Source: Chitinophaga niabensis
GTDB taxonomy: Bacteria > Bacteroidota > Bacteroidia > Chitinophagales > Chitinophagaceae
NCBI RefSeq assembly: GCF_039545795.1
Contig: NZ_CP154260.1
Span: forward strand, 811,001 to 875,000
DNA length: 64,000 nt
Direction of reading: 5' to 3'
Below are positions 16,953-25,878 of this stretch, piece after piece. Numbering within the stretch: the stretch's first letter is position 1; every line of letters begins with the position of its first letter. The notes below the pieces were generated by a model. That model worked only from the letters and a program-made list of their open reading frames with translations. It did not search any database and was not told the origin of the DNA. The translations under genes were made by a program, and so were the position numbers.

Positions 16953-18089
16953 ATGATATCCTGTTTTAGAAAGCTACTCTCCATCATTTTTCTTTTAGTC
17001 AGTGTTTCAACCTTTGCAAATGATTCCTCCTATGTCAAATTCAACTTTGTTGATTCGTTATCCACCGGAAAATTCGGGATCACAATCTATGACGGCATTC
17101 AGGAACATCGTATAAACCCTCAAAATATAAGGGCCTGGCATGGGGAACTATTCGCTCCGTATGGACTTATTGTCATAGCCTACGAAGCTACAGATACCAA
17201 CTTTATTGTAAGGAAGGCTTTTTTTGAAAAAGGCTCCTCGGAAGTATTCCTGATCGCTTCTCCCATAGCGGGACAGCACTATTCCATTGATGAAAGATCA
17301 TCCATAAATATTATCCCATACAGTAAAATGGGAGGAGCTGCATATGATGCATTCACAAAGGAAAAAATTGATGCCTTTAATACTTTCTATCATAAGAACA
17401 AAAATAGTCTCGGGAGAGACACCCTTCTTGTCAAAAGGGCCTTTGCGTTGGCAGACTCGGTAAGGCTTAAGAAAATGGAATTTATCAGGCAATTCCCGGA
17501 ACTGTACATATCATTCTTCGCCTTTGCAACCGAAGGTTTTGCGAAAGCAAACGACCTGAGCCCAAAAGAGCTGATGGAATTTTATAACACGGTGCTCCCG
17601 GATAAATTTAAAAAGTCTAAAGCAGGCGATCATCTTGCTGGAATTATCCGGAACAAGATAGCGCTGACCTCCAAAAATAACTTTCCTGATTTTTCGGTCG
17701 TAGATATGAATGGCAACAAGATTGAACTGTCAAAGCTCAGAGGGAACTATGTGCTGATACAATTCTGGGCTTCCTGGTGTATCCCCTGTATAGCAGAAGT
17801 GCCGGATCTGAAGAAAATAAATGATAAATATGGTAGCTCGGCGTTCAAGCTTATTTCCTTCAGTATCGACAAGAGCCTTTCATCCTGCCGGAAAGCTATT
17901 GAGAAAAATGGAATGAACTGGGCGCAGGTAATGGGGGACGATCGCCTCTATAATTCGCTGGGGTACGTCTCAATACCTCAACTTTACCTGATAGACAAAA
18001 CCGGGCGCACTATTTACAATAGCAAAACAATAAACGATACTGATCTAACGCTATTGAAGAAATTGCTTTCCGAGCATCTCGGTCAGTAA
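16953..18089 (+). CDS. TlpA-like exported thioredoxin-fold protein
   Basis: 378 residues. A signal peptide (MISCFRKLLSIIFLLVSVSTFA) precedes an N-terminal domain of about 200 residues that looks like the DUF4369-type module often fused to thioredoxin domains in Bacteroidota. The C-terminal AhpC/TlpA domain (about 245-378) has the redox-active WCIPC motif in FWASWCIPCIAEVPDL and the cis-proline loop VSIPQLYLID. A periplasmic or outer-membrane-facing thiol reductase role is inferred. Monocistronic, with low-GC flanks, after the tRNA-Leu terminator. Confidence 0.87.
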   Translation: MISCFRKLLSIIFLLVSVSTFANDSSYVKFNFVDSLSTGKFGITIYDGIQEHRINPQNIRAWHGELFAPYGLIVIAYEATDTNFIVRKAFFEKGSSEVFLIASPIAGQHYSIDERSSINIIPYSKMGGAAYDAFTKEKIDAFNTFYHKNKNSLGRDTLLVKRAFALADSVRLKKMEFIRQFPELYISFFAFATEGFAKANDLSPKELMEFYNTVLPDKFKKSKAGDHLAGIIRNKIALTSKNNFPDFSVVDMNGNKIELSKLRGNYVLIQFWASWCIPCIAEVPDLKKINDKYGSSAFKLISFSIDKSLSSCRKAIEKNGMNWAQVMGDDRLYNSLGYVSIPQLYLIDKTGRTIYNSKTINDTDLTLLKKLLSEHLGQ

Positions 18090-18143
18090 AGGGTTTGGCT
18101 TAAATTGTTATTATTCAATGGATTAACCTTTCAGTTTTAAAAA

Positions 18144-18171
18144 AAGAACCTGCCAGGAATAGCAGGTTCTT
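18144..18171. terminator. Hairpin after the TlpA-like gene
   Basis: 10-bp stem AAGAACCTGC/GCAGGTTCTT with an 8-nt loop. The plus-strand tail is TGTG rather than a T-run, while the minus strand has a long T-run, so its polarity fits poorly with the plus-strand genes on both sides. Confidence 0.6.
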
Positions 18172-18344
18172 GTGAACAAAAACCATCATTAAACACATCG
18201 CTTCAAAAGTACATTTACGCATCCGCACGCCGTTCAAAAAACACCAATACTTTCTTTGCTCACACCAATAATATCTCCGGATTTCGGATGTACACGCACC
18301 GCAAAAAATCGCCTACCTTTACATATCGTTTAATCATGTGAATT

Positions 18345-19649
18345 ATGGGAACTTCGATCACTTGTCCTAGTTGTAAACACCAGTTTGTTATGGAAGATGC
18401 ATTTGCCGCTGATATTGAGCGGGAGATGCGTGGTAAGATGGAAACAGAATGGCGTAAAAGAATGGAGTCTTTACAGGCACAAAAAAATGAAATGGAGCAA
18501 CAGCGCCAGCAGATCCAGCTGGAGCGGCAACAGGTATCGCAGGAAAAGCAGCAGCAGGAGGAAGAACTGAACAAACGCCTGCAAGCCGAAAGAGCCAAAC
18601 TCCAGGAACAACTCTCTGAAAATATACGCAAAGATGTAAGTGCAGACTTCGAGAACCAGCTCCGCCTCATGAAAGAAACGCAGCAGGAGAATGAAGAGAA
18701 GCTGAAAGAAGCGCGTGCAAAAGAACTGGAATTCCTGCGTAAAACACAGGAACTCAATAACCGGGAACAGGAAATGGAGATAGACCTCCAGAAACGCCTG
18801 CTGCAGGAACGTAGCCAGTTGATGGAACAGGTACGGAAAGAAGAAACGGAGCGCAACAGCTTAAAAGAAACGGAAAACCAGATGCGTACCAAAGAACTGG
18901 AAAAGCAACTGGAAGACCAACGCAAACTGGTGGAAGAAATGCGCCGCAAAGCAGAACAGGGCTCCATGCAGTTGCAGGGAGAAGTGCAGGAGCTGGCCCT
19001 GGAAGAAATGCTGCGCACTCATTTCCCTTTCGATGCCATCTCTGAAGTAGGGAAAGGCGTAAGAGGAGCAGACTGTATCCAAACGGTACGGAACCAGTTC
19101 GGCCAGGAATGCGGGAAGATCATTTATGAAAGCAAACGCACCAAAGACTTTTCAAAGGAATGGCTCGAAAAGCTGAAAGCAGATATGCGCAGCCAGGGAG
19201 CAGATATAGCGGTACTGGTAACCCAAACCATGCCCAGGGACATGGAACGTTTCGGAGAAAGAGACGGTATCTGGGTATGTACTTTCCATGAGGTGAAAAG
19301 CCTCACCTTTGTACTGCGGGATGCCATCATGAGGGTATACAACGTTTCCAAAAACCACGAAAACAAAGGGGATAAAATGCACCTGCTCTATCATTACCTT
19401 ACCAGTGGCGAGTTTGCAGAGCAATGGAGTGCCATCAGGGAAGGTTTCAGGGCCATGAGGACCAGCATCCAGAAAGAAAGGGAAGCCATGGAAAAACTCT
19501 GGAAAGCCCGGGAAAAGCAGCTGGAGAAAGTATTGCTCAACGCTGCCCATATCAAAGGTTCTATTGAAGGTATTGCCGGCAGCGATTCCGTAGACCTTGA
19601 GTTACTGGATGACGCTACCGATGCCCTGCTTGCCGCGGGAGAAGAATGA
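18345..19649 (+). CDS. DUF2130 domain protein with long coiled coil
   Basis: 434 residues. It starts with a short zinc-ribbon-like segment (TSITCPSCKHQF), continues with a very long charged coiled coil (about 25-225, heavy in Glu, Gln, Lys and Arg) and ends with the globular DUF2130 domain (about 225-420), recognisable from GADCIQTVRNQFGQECGKII, YESKRTKDFSKEW and ADIAVLVTQTMPRDM. The domain has been likened to RmuC/restriction-endonuclease folds, but its function is not established. It is cytoplasmic by composition and appears monocistronic. Confidence 0.88.
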   Translation: MGTSITCPSCKHQFVMEDAFAADIEREMRGKMETEWRKRMESLQAQKNEMEQQRQQIQLERQQVSQEKQQQEEELNKRLQAERAKLQEQLSENIRKDVSADFENQLRLMKETQQENEEKLKEARAKELEFLRKTQELNNREQEMEIDLQKRLLQERSQLMEQVRKEETERNSLKETENQMRTKELEKQLEDQRKLVEEMRRKAEQGSMQLQGEVQELALEEMLRTHFPFDAISEVGKGVRGADCIQTVRNQFGQECGKIIYESKRTKDFSKEWLEKLKADMRSQGADIAVLVTQTMPRDMERFGERDGIWVCTFHEVKSLTFVLRDAIMRVYNVSKNHENKGDKMHLLYHYLTSGEFAEQWSAIREGFRAMRTSIQKEREAMEKLWKAREKQLEKVLLNAAHIKGSIEGIAGSDSVDLELLDDATDALLAAGEE

Positions 19650-19711
19650 TCTATGAAAATAATTCTATATAAATCCTTGCAAGGTTAATTTTAGCGTTAT
19701 ACATTTACTCC

Positions 19712-20332
19712 ATGAAGAACCATGCCTACCATTCTGTCATTTTTGATCTGGGAGCTGTGCTTGTTGATTGGAATCCGCGTTATCTATATAGCAAGATCTT
19801 CGCCACACCTGAAGAAGTAGAACATTTCCTGGAACACATCTGTACTTCAGACTGGAATGAAGCCCAGGACGAAGGCCGTACCCTCCAGGAGGGTACAGAC
19901 CTGCTGGTAAGCCAATTCCCCGAACATGAAGCTTCTATCCGCGCCTTTTACGGAAGATGGAAAGAAATGCTCGGTGGACCCATCCCCGAAACCGTAAAGA
20001 TCCTGCAGCAATTAAAAGAAAGCGGTCAGTATAAATTATATGCCCTCACCAACTGGTCCAACGAAACCTTTCCCATCGCATTGATGGAATATAAATTCCT
20101 GCAATGGTTTGATGGCATCGTAGTGTCCGGCAAAGAAAAACTCCGCAAGCCATCACCTGATTTTTATCAGCTTTTGCTCGATCGCTATGAAGTGAACAAA
20201 GCAAATACTATTTTTATCGATGATAATTTACGCAACGTAAAAGCGGCTGAAGCGTACGGAATTGAGAGTATCCATTTCCAATCATCTGCTCAGTTAGAAG
20301 AAGAACTCAGAAAACGTGGAATACTGAACTGA
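19712..20332 (+). CDS. HAD-superfamily phosphatase (YihX-like)
   Basis: 206-residue HAD-IA hydrolase. Motif I is FDLGAVLVDW, motif II is ALTNWS, motif III lysine is in KLRKPSPDFY and motif IV is FIDDNLRNVKAAE. The DxGxV form of motif I is shared with E. coli YihX, a glucose-1-phosphate phosphatase, so a sugar-phosphate substrate is possible but not shown. It lies 62 bp after the DUF2130 gene and is followed by a strong terminator. Confidence 0.9.
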   Translation: MKNHAYHSVIFDLGAVLVDWNPRYLYSKIFATPEEVEHFLEHICTSDWNEAQDEGRTLQEGTDLLVSQFPEHEASIRAFYGRWKEMLGGPIPETVKILQQLKESGQYKLYALTNWSNETFPIALMEYKFLQWFDGIVVSGKEKLRKPSPDFYQLLLDRYEVNKANTIFIDDNLRNVKAAEAYGIESIHFQSSAQLEEELRKRGILN

Positions 20333-20405
20333 TATAGTTATCATAATATACTACTGCAAAAAATAATATTCAAATTCGAGAATATATACTTTAAATCCCC
20401 CATGC

Positions 20406-20429
20406 AAACCGCCTCCCCGGGCGGTTTTT
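20406..20429 (+). terminator. Intrinsic terminator after the HAD gene
   Basis: 8-bp stem AAACCGCC/GGCGGTTT around a 6-nt loop (TCCCCG) with a T-tail. Confidence 0.88.
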
Positions 20430-20696
20430 GCTTTAACATTTCTTTAAACCTATTTTAACGTTTCTCCTGTAAACGAAAGTAACATTCTTCTGTCTATAGC
20501 GTTCAATAATTGATTGGTCGGTTGTGCAATTGATTGTGAAGATGATTATGTGTGTTTGGCAGAGAAGTAGCGTGCAGATGAACAGTGTAATGAACGATGA
20601 TGAACGTCCGTTTGTCCGGTTAACTAGTAATGCTTATGAGTAAAAGCGGACGTCATCACCGGCCATCCTAAGAACCAGTAGAAAAAATTAACACAT
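20430..20696. other. Intergenic region upstream of the DUF4136 lipoprotein
   Basis: The gap between the HAD stop and the next gene is 364 bp. After the terminator I see no convincing ORF, RNA or repeat. The sequence GATGATGAACGTCCGTTTG with the later GCGGACGTCATCA gives a short imperfect inverted repeat, not assignable to a known motif. A promoter for the next two genes must lie here. Confidence 0.5.
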
Positions 20697-21341
20697 ATGA
20701 AAAGAACAGGAATGATCTTAAGTGCAATTGCCGTTGGCGCCCTGTTGTTCAGCAGTTGCAGAAAAGAACCACTCAATGACATGACGGAAGAAGAATCCCG
20801 TATTTACGTTACCAACTATAACGACTCAGCAGACTTTACGTCCTACAAAACGTTCAGTATTGTAGATTCTGTTGCCGTTATCAGCAATAGGGCAGATGCC
20901 AAAAAAGAGTTGACAGCCTATGATGCGAAATTGCTGAATAGCCTGAAAACTTCGCTACAGGGCAGAGGTTATACATTAGTGGATAAAGCTGCGAAACCGG
21001 ACCTCGCCGTGAACGTGAGCCGCATCGATAACACCACTACTTCTATCGGTTACATCCCAGGTTACTGGACAGGTTTCCCGGGATATTGGGATTCAGGCTA
21101 CTGGGGATATCCCGGCTTTGATTACTGGTTCCCTTCTTACTATTCAGTGTTCCGCACAAGAGAAAAATCTGTTGTAGTGGACCTGGTAGATCTGAAGAAT
21201 GCACCGCATGCAGATAACAAACTGAATGCTATCTGGAATGCCATGTTACGTGGTACAGGTGTATGGAACAGTGATAACATTGACTCAATGGTGAAAGCAG
21301 TGTTTGATCAGAGCGCGTATCTGAAAGCGAGCAATAATTGA
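20697..21341 (+). CDS. DUF4136 lipoprotein
   Basis: 214 residues with a lipoprotein signal (MKRTGMILSAIAVGALLFSSC). The mature part has the DUF4136 pattern: ADFTSYKTFSIVDSV near the N-terminus, a central aromatic and glycine-rich stretch (PGYWTGFPGYWDSGYWGYPG) and a helical end (AIWNAMLRGTG). The family is common in Bacteroidota and proteobacterial envelopes, with unknown function. It is 25 bp from the next gene, a beta-barrel protein, so the two form a likely envelope operon. A second lipoprotein of similar design is at 58031-58666. Confidence 0.88.
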   Translation: MKRTGMILSAIAVGALLFSSCRKEPLNDMTEEESRIYVTNYNDSADFTSYKTFSIVDSVAVISNRADAKKELTAYDAKLLNSLKTSLQGRGYTLVDKAAKPDLAVNVSRIDNTTTSIGYIPGYWTGFPGYWDSGYWGYPGFDYWFPSYYSVFRTREKSVVVDLVDLKNAPHADNKLNAIWNAMLRGTGVWNSDNIDSMVKAVFDQSAYLKASNN

Positions 21342-21366
21342 TTGGACCAGCTAAAAAAGTAGAAAA

Positions 21367-21990
21367 ATGAAAAGTATTAAAGTAATTATATTATTGATGA
21401 TCGGCTCGCTGGGTGTGCATAGCGCCTTTGCCCAAAGTAGCCGCCCGCCGGTTTCTTTTAATGTGAACTATTCCATTGCACAGCCATTGGGTTCACTGAG
21501 CGATTATGCAAAGAACACCAGCTTCCGTGGATGGACCGCAGGATTTAATTATGCTATCAACGATCGTTTGAGCGTAGGTGGTAAAGTAGGGTATGCGGAT
21601 TTTTATGAAAGATTCCCCCGTGCAGTATATCCCGGTAAAGGAGAAGATGTGTCTGCCGTTCAGACGCATACACTGCAAACCATTCCCATCCTTGCCACAG
21701 TGCAGTATAATCTTGCTAAAGCAGATGCCCGCGTAATCCCATACGTTGGTGCAGGTATCGGTACAGCAAATATGAACTACGAAAAGTACTGGGGTGAGTT
21801 TGTGGAAAAAGAGAACAAATGGGCCTTTCAGGTGAGTCCTGAAGTAGGTATCAATATACCTTTTGGTAAATATTCTCCAGTAATGCTGAATGCGAATGTG
21901 CAGTACAACTATGCGCCTTTCAAAGTAAACGAGATCACAAATTTTAACTCGATACAAGCAAATATTGGACTAAAGTTCCATATCCAATAA
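21367..21990 (+). CDS. Outer membrane beta-barrel protein
   Basis: 207 residues with a signal peptide ending near SAFAQ. The mature protein alternates hydrophobic and polar residues in strand-like segments (SFNVNYSIAQP, WTAGFNYAINDRLSVGGKVGY, ILATVQYNLAKADARVIPYVGAGIG) and ends with the aromatic-rich terminal strand ANIGLKFHIQ, typical of small eight-strand OmpA/OmpW-like porins. Specific role unknown. Second gene of the operon with the DUF4136 lipoprotein; a strong terminator follows. Confidence 0.85.
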   Translation: MKSIKVIILLMIGSLGVHSAFAQSSRPPVSFNVNYSIAQPLGSLSDYAKNTSFRGWTAGFNYAINDRLSVGGKVGYADFYERFPRAVYPGKGEDVSAVQTHTLQTIPILATVQYNLAKADARVIPYVGAGIGTANMNYEKYWGEFVEKENKWAFQVSPEVGINIPFGKYSPVMLNANVQYNYAPFKVNEITNFNSIQANIGLKFHIQ

Positions 21991-22020
21991 ACCAAGTTAA
22001 CGGAACATGTGAGAATGGCG

Positions 22021-22047
22021 GGGCTGTCTGAGGACAGCCCTTTTTTT
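22021..22047 (+). terminator. Intrinsic terminator after the beta-barrel gene
   Basis: GGGCTGTC/GACAGCCC stem with a 4-nt loop followed by seven T residues. Confidence 0.93.
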
Positions 22048-22068
22048 ATGTTATGAAAAGTTTAGGAG

Positions 22069-22312
22069 CGCACCTTGCTCACAGCATCCTTTATTCTGCA
22101 AAGAAGTCAGGAGAATATATTCACAAATCTTGCCCACACAACATCTTTATTCTGCAAGAAGTCAGGAGAATATAATCACAAATCTTGCCCACACAACATC
22201 TTTATTCCGCAAAGAAGTCAGGAGAATATATTCACAAATCTTGCCCACACAACATCTTTATTCCGCAAAGAAATCAGGAGAATATTTTTCCCGCACCTTG
22301 CCGGCGTCATCC
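22069..22312. repeat. Tandem array of a 56-bp unit derived from the apbE 3' end
   Basis: The marker TTTATTC(T/C)GCA occurs at 22090, 22146, 22201 and 22257 (spacings 56, 55, 56). The last copy, 22257-22312, is the final coding segment of the minus-strand apbE gene including its stop codon; the three others lie outside the gene and keep the stop triplet and the terminal codon pattern (TCTCCTGA(C/T)TTCTT on the minus strand). A partial fifth copy precedes 22090, resembling CGCACCTTGC within the gene. One copy has lost a single A. Spacer-free, hence a tandem duplication and not CRISPR. Confidence 0.92.
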
Positions 22313-23244
22313 TTATACACATAAAAAGCCTGCAGCTTTAACTTAGGATGTTCGCTGATGAATTGCAATCCTGCATCCACACCTAGAATAATAAGCACAT
22401 TATCGAAAGCATCTGCCGTCATCGCATCCGGCGCAGTAACTGTAACGGAAATAATATTGTTATGCAGGGCCTGACCCGTACGGGGATCAATAGTATGTGC
22501 AAAGCGGGTACCGCCTTCATCAAAGAACCGCTGATAATTACCACTGGTAGCTACGCCTTTATTCTTCAACCGTAATAATGCCTGCACAGGCTGGCCGGCA
22601 CTGTCTGTATCCGGCGGCCTTTCTATACCAACACTCCAGGGTTGGCCTTGTGTATTTACACCCGATGCTACCAGTTCGCCCCCAACATCTACCAGAAAAT
22701 TATGAATACCCATGGCATGCAAAAGCCTGCCCACTGCATCTGAAGTATATCCCTGTGCAATACCATTGCAATCTATCTCCATACCTTCTCTTTTTTTGAT
22801 CAGGTATTTTGTACGTACGGTGAGCATATTATAATCCACTAATCGCCGCTTCATGGCAATATCTGCCTGGGATGGCTGCCCGTTATGTCTTATAACACCA
22901 AATCCCCAGAGATCTACTAATGGTTTGATGGTAATGTCGAACAACCCGTCCGTGAGTTTGCTTACTTCCTGCGCTTTGCGCACCACAGTACGCATGTGAT
23001 GGTCCATCACAACCTGTGGCCCTTTGTTGAACCGGTTGATCAAGGAACTGGGGAGATAAAGTGACATAGACCGGTCTATCTGCCTGAACAGGTCTTCCAC
23101 ATCTTCACGGAGGGAAGTAGTATCGTTACTGGTGTATTTGACGATGTAATAAGTGCCCTGCGCCTTTCCCTGGAAGCTGATCAGCTTCTGGGCAGAGGTG
23201 CTAACGGAGATGCATATACCAATTAAAAAGAGTAAACCCTTCAT
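22258..23244 (-). CDS. apbE: FAD:protein FMN transferase (ApbE family)
   Basis: Transfers FMN covalently to threonine residues of target flavoproteins in the periplasm. 328 residues from the ATG at 23244, which begins a signal peptide (MKGLLFLIGICISVSTSAQ); an in-frame ATG at 23283 would place the start inside the upstream gene and is rejected. Family motifs include GIAQGYTSDAVG, FLVDVGGELVASG, HTIDPRTGQ and the metal-binding TAPDAMTADAFDN. It starts 26 bp after the acyl-CoA dehydrogenase stop, so the two are probably co-transcribed. Its last 18 codons form one unit of a tandem array that continues beyond the stop. Confidence 0.93.
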   Translation of the reverse strand: MKGLLFLIGICISVSTSAQKLISFQGKAQGTYYIVKYTSNDTTSLREDVEDLFRQIDRSMSLYLPSSLINRFNKGPQVVMDHHMRTVVRKAQEVSKLTDGLFDITIKPLVDLWGFGVIRHNGQPSQADIAMKRRLVDYNMLTVRTKYLIKKREGMEIDCNGIAQGYTSDAVGRLLHAMGIHNFLVDVGGELVASGVNTQGQPWSVGIERPPDTDSAGQPVQALLRLKNKGVATSGNYQRFFDEGGTRFAHTIDPRTGQALHNNIISVTVTAPDAMTADAFDNVLIILGVDAGLQFISEHPKLKLQAFYVYKDDAGKVREKYSPDFFAE

Positions 23245-23269
23245 GTCTCTAAAATAAGCAATCCATTTT

Positions 23270-24448
23270 TCAGGAAAAAGCATTCAGCCCTGTAATATCC
23301 ATGCCGGTGATCAATAAATGTACTTCATGTGTGCCTTCGTAAGTGATCACACTTTCCAGGTTCATCATATGCCGCATGATAGGGTATTCCCCGGAAATGC
23401 CCATGGCGCCCAGGATCTGACGTGCTTCCCTGGCAATATGTACGGCTGTTTCGCAGGAATTCCTTTTAGCCATGGAGATCTGTTCCGCCGTTGCTTTTCC
23501 TTCATTGCGTAGTACACCCAGCCGCCAGTTCATCAACTGTGCTTTGGTGATTTCGGTGATCATTTCCGCCAGTTTCTTCTGAATAAGCTGAAAACCGCCG
23601 ATAGGCCTGTTGAACTGTACCCGCTCTTTTGCATAACGTAATGCCGTATCGTAACAATCCATGGCAGCACCGATAGCGCCCCAGGCAATCCCATAACGGG
23701 CAGAGGATAAACAGGAGAGAGGGGCTTTAAGCCCTTTTGCATCCGGCAGGATATTGGTTTTGGGAATGCGTACATTATCCATCACCAGCTCCCCGGTAGC
23801 ACTGGCACGCAGGCTCCATTTATCTTTTGTTTCAGGCGTAGAAAAACCTTCCATACCGCGTTCCACAATCACACCGCGGATCTTTCCTTCAGGATCGCGC
23901 GCCCATACCAATGCAATATCTGCAAAGGGGGCATTGGAGATCCACATCTTGGCACCATTCAGTAAAATATGATCGCCATCATCATCAAAATAAGTAAGCA
24001 TGCCGGCAGGGTTGGAGCCAAAGTCAGGCTCTGTGAGTCCAAAACAACCCATCACTTCTCCCGTTGCCAATTTGGGGAGGAAACGTTCTTTCTGGGCTGC
24101 ACTGCCGAATGTATAAATAGGATGCATCACTAAAGAACCCTGTACAGATGCAGTGGACCTTATGCCACTGTCTCCCCGTTCCAGTTCCTGCATCATTAAG
24201 CCATAAGCAATGTAGTCGAGCCCTCCGCCACCTGATTCTACAGGAATGGTAGGACCAAAACAACCAAGACTGCCAAGCCCCCTGATGATCTGGACAGGAA
24301 ATTCTGCACGTTGGCAGTAACCATCAATAACAGGAGAGATCTCCGTTTTTATCCATTGCCGCACAGAGGCCCGGATCATTTTATGTTCTTCCGTCAAAAG
24401 TTCATCTATCTGGAAATAATCAGGCGATTCAAACAAGTCTTGATGCAT
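23270..24448 (-). CDS. Acyl-CoA dehydrogenase, glutaryl-CoA dehydrogenase-like
   Basis: 392-residue FAD enzyme. Typical segments are CFGLTEPDFGSNPAGM, KMWISNAPFADIALVWA, ARYGIAWGAIGAAMDCYDTA and RPIGGFQLIQKKLAEM. The C-terminus has the catalytic glutamate in the pattern ITYEGTHEVHLLITG, which with FGSNP points to glutaryl-CoA dehydrogenase (oxidation and decarboxylation to crotonyl-CoA in lysine/tryptophan breakdown). The substrate is inferred from these motifs only. The neighbouring apbE is probably in the same transcript but has no known direct link. A 3-hydroxybutyryl-CoA dehydrogenase gene at 31518 could act later in the same route. Confidence 0.9.
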   Translation of the reverse strand: MHQDLFESPDYFQIDELLTEEHKMIRASVRQWIKTEISPVIDGYCQRAEFPVQIIRGLGSLGCFGPTIPVESGGGGLDYIAYGLMMQELERGDSGIRSTASVQGSLVMHPIYTFGSAAQKERFLPKLATGEVMGCFGLTEPDFGSNPAGMLTYFDDDGDHILLNGAKMWISNAPFADIALVWARDPEGKIRGVIVERGMEGFSTPETKDKWSLRASATGELVMDNVRIPKTNILPDAKGLKAPLSCLSSARYGIAWGAIGAAMDCYDTALRYAKERVQFNRPIGGFQLIQKKLAEMITEITKAQLMNWRLGVLRNEGKATAEQISMAKRNSCETAVHIAREARQILGAMGISGEYPIMRHMMNLESVITYEGTHEVHLLITGMDITGLNAFS

Positions 24449-24546
24449 AGCATTCCATTTTAAGAGGGGAGCAGGTTATAGCCCTCGGCTCCTAATTTAC
24501 GGAATTACGGATATTTATTACCTTAGGGCCAGCAAATCTGAAGCAT

Positions 24547-24966
24547 ATGGCTAAACTGTTGCCTGTATTACTATTGGCGGTGTTCCTGACTTTTGTGATC
24601 GCCAGATTTACATCAAAATCAGAAAAAACAACGGCTACAGGAGAGCCGGTTCAAAAAACAGAGAGCAAGAAATATTGGATGGTGATGTTGCGTTCGGACA
24701 TAAACAGGCAACAGGATCCCGCTACCACTTCACAACTCCGGGATGCACATATCAACTCCGTCAGGAATCTCGCGAAAGAAGGAAAATTAATCGTTGCCAG
24801 TCCTTTTACGGAAAATGAGCAGCTGCAGGATGTAATTATCGTAGAATGTAAGGACAGCCTGGAAGTGGCAGACCTGATCGAACAGGATTCCGCCGTTGCC
24901 GCCGGCTGGCTGAAAGCAGAGATCAGGCCCTGCTGGACGGCAAGAAGTTTATCCCCTAAGCAGTAA
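24547..24966 (+). CDS. Membrane-anchored YciI-like protein
   Basis: 139 residues. An N-terminal hydrophobic segment (about 4-20) and a short linker precede a YciI-like ferredoxin-fold domain (about 40-132): KYWMVMLRSDINRQQD, LRDAHINSVRNLAKEGKLIVASPF and a late DVIIVECKDSLEVADLI. YciI domains are usually soluble and of unclear function; the anchor or signal sequence places this one in the periplasm. Its last 11 bp overlap the convergent pyrF gene. Confidence 0.8.
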   Translation: MAKLLPVLLLAVFLTFVIARFTSKSEKTTATGEPVQKTESKKYWMVMLRSDINRQQDPATTSQLRDAHINSVRNLAKEGKLIVASPFTENEQLQDVIIVECKDSLEVADLIEQDSAVAAGWLKAEIRPCWTARSLSPKQ

Positions 24967-25762
24967 TATATCGCGCCATTTCCGCCTGGTACTGCAAAGC
25001 AACCGCACGGGCATCTTCTGCAAATTTCTCATCATTGCCGGCATAGATCACCGCCCTGCTGGCATTTACCAGCAAACCTATTTCTTTGTTCATGCCTTTT
25101 TCGGAGATCTCTTTCAGACTGCCACCCTGAGCACCAATGCCTGGAACCAGGAAGAAGTGATCCGGTAATAAACGGCGGATATTTGCCACTACATCAGCTT
25201 TTGTAGCACCCACCACAAACATCATATTATCCGGAGTACCCCAGGATGCGGTGGTTTTCATCACTTTCTCATATACAAATTCCCCATCCAGCTGCAATTG
25301 CTGTACGTCGCGGGTCCCTTCATTGGAGGTCAGGCCCAGTACAATGGCCCATTTCTCAGAGAAGCCCAGGAATGGTTCCACACTGTCGCGCCCCATGTAA
25401 GGAGCCACCGTAACGGAATCAAAACCATAGGTTTCGTAAAAGGTTTTGGCGTAATAAGTGGAGGTATTGCCGATATCGCCTCTTTTGGCATCGGCTATGG
25501 TGAAGATCTCTTTCGGAATATATTCAACAGTACGTTGGAGGCTTTCCCATCCGCGGATACCCAGGCATTCGTAAAAAGCCGTATTGATCTTATACGCTAC
25601 ACAAATGTCCCTGGTGGCATCAATTATCGCTTTATTGAAGGCAAAGATGGGGTCAGGGTGAGATAATAAGTGTTTGGGGATCTTATGTATATCTGTATCC
25701 AGTCCGATACAAAGGTAAGATTTTCGCTCCCTGATAAGCTGCACCAATTCCTGTCTGTTCAT
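24956..25762 (-). CDS. pyrF: Orotidine 5'-phosphate decarboxylase (type 2)
   Basis: Final step of UMP synthesis. 268 residues, the longer type 2 form common in Bacteroidota and actinobacteria. The start CIGLDTDIHKIPKHL and the catalytic ADAKRGDIGNTSTYYAKTF with its Asp-Lys-Asp triad are intact, as is the phosphate-binding FLVPGIGAQGGSL. It overlaps the 3' end of the YciI-like gene by 11 bp. No other pyr gene is adjacent. Confidence 0.96.
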   Translation of the reverse strand: MNRQELVQLIRERKSYLCIGLDTDIHKIPKHLLSHPDPIFAFNKAIIDATRDICVAYKINTAFYECLGIRGWESLQRTVEYIPKEIFTIADAKRGDIGNTSTYYAKTFYETYGFDSVTVAPYMGRDSVEPFLGFSEKWAIVLGLTSNEGTRDVQQLQLDGEFVYEKVMKTTASWGTPDNMMFVVGATKADVVANIRRLLPDHFFLVPGIGAQGGSLKEISEKGMNKEIGLLVNASRAVIYAGNDEKFAEDARAVALQYQAEMARYITA

Positions 25763-25878
25763 AAGTGTATTTGCAATTATTGGCGAATTTCCTTCATTTT
25801 TATGAAAACCCGATTTTGATTTTCCGATTTAAGTTCTTAATTTTTGGCTTACCCACGTATCGAAAAACGAACTTTTCC

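Noticed and set aside
18260..19018. Long minus-strand frame of 252 residues, rich in Ser, Cys and Arg
   Set aside because: It is the antisense of the DUF2130 coiled coil; composition is low complexity and the sense strand encodes a recognised protein.
22069..22312. Regularly spaced repeats considered as a CRISPR array
   Set aside because: The repeats are contiguous 55-56 bp units with no unique spacers, one unit is coding sequence, and no cas gene is present.
23245..23283. Upstream ATG start for apbE at 23283
   Set aside because: It lies inside the acyl-CoA dehydrogenase gene and would bury the signal peptide; the ATG at 23244 gives a clean signal sequence.
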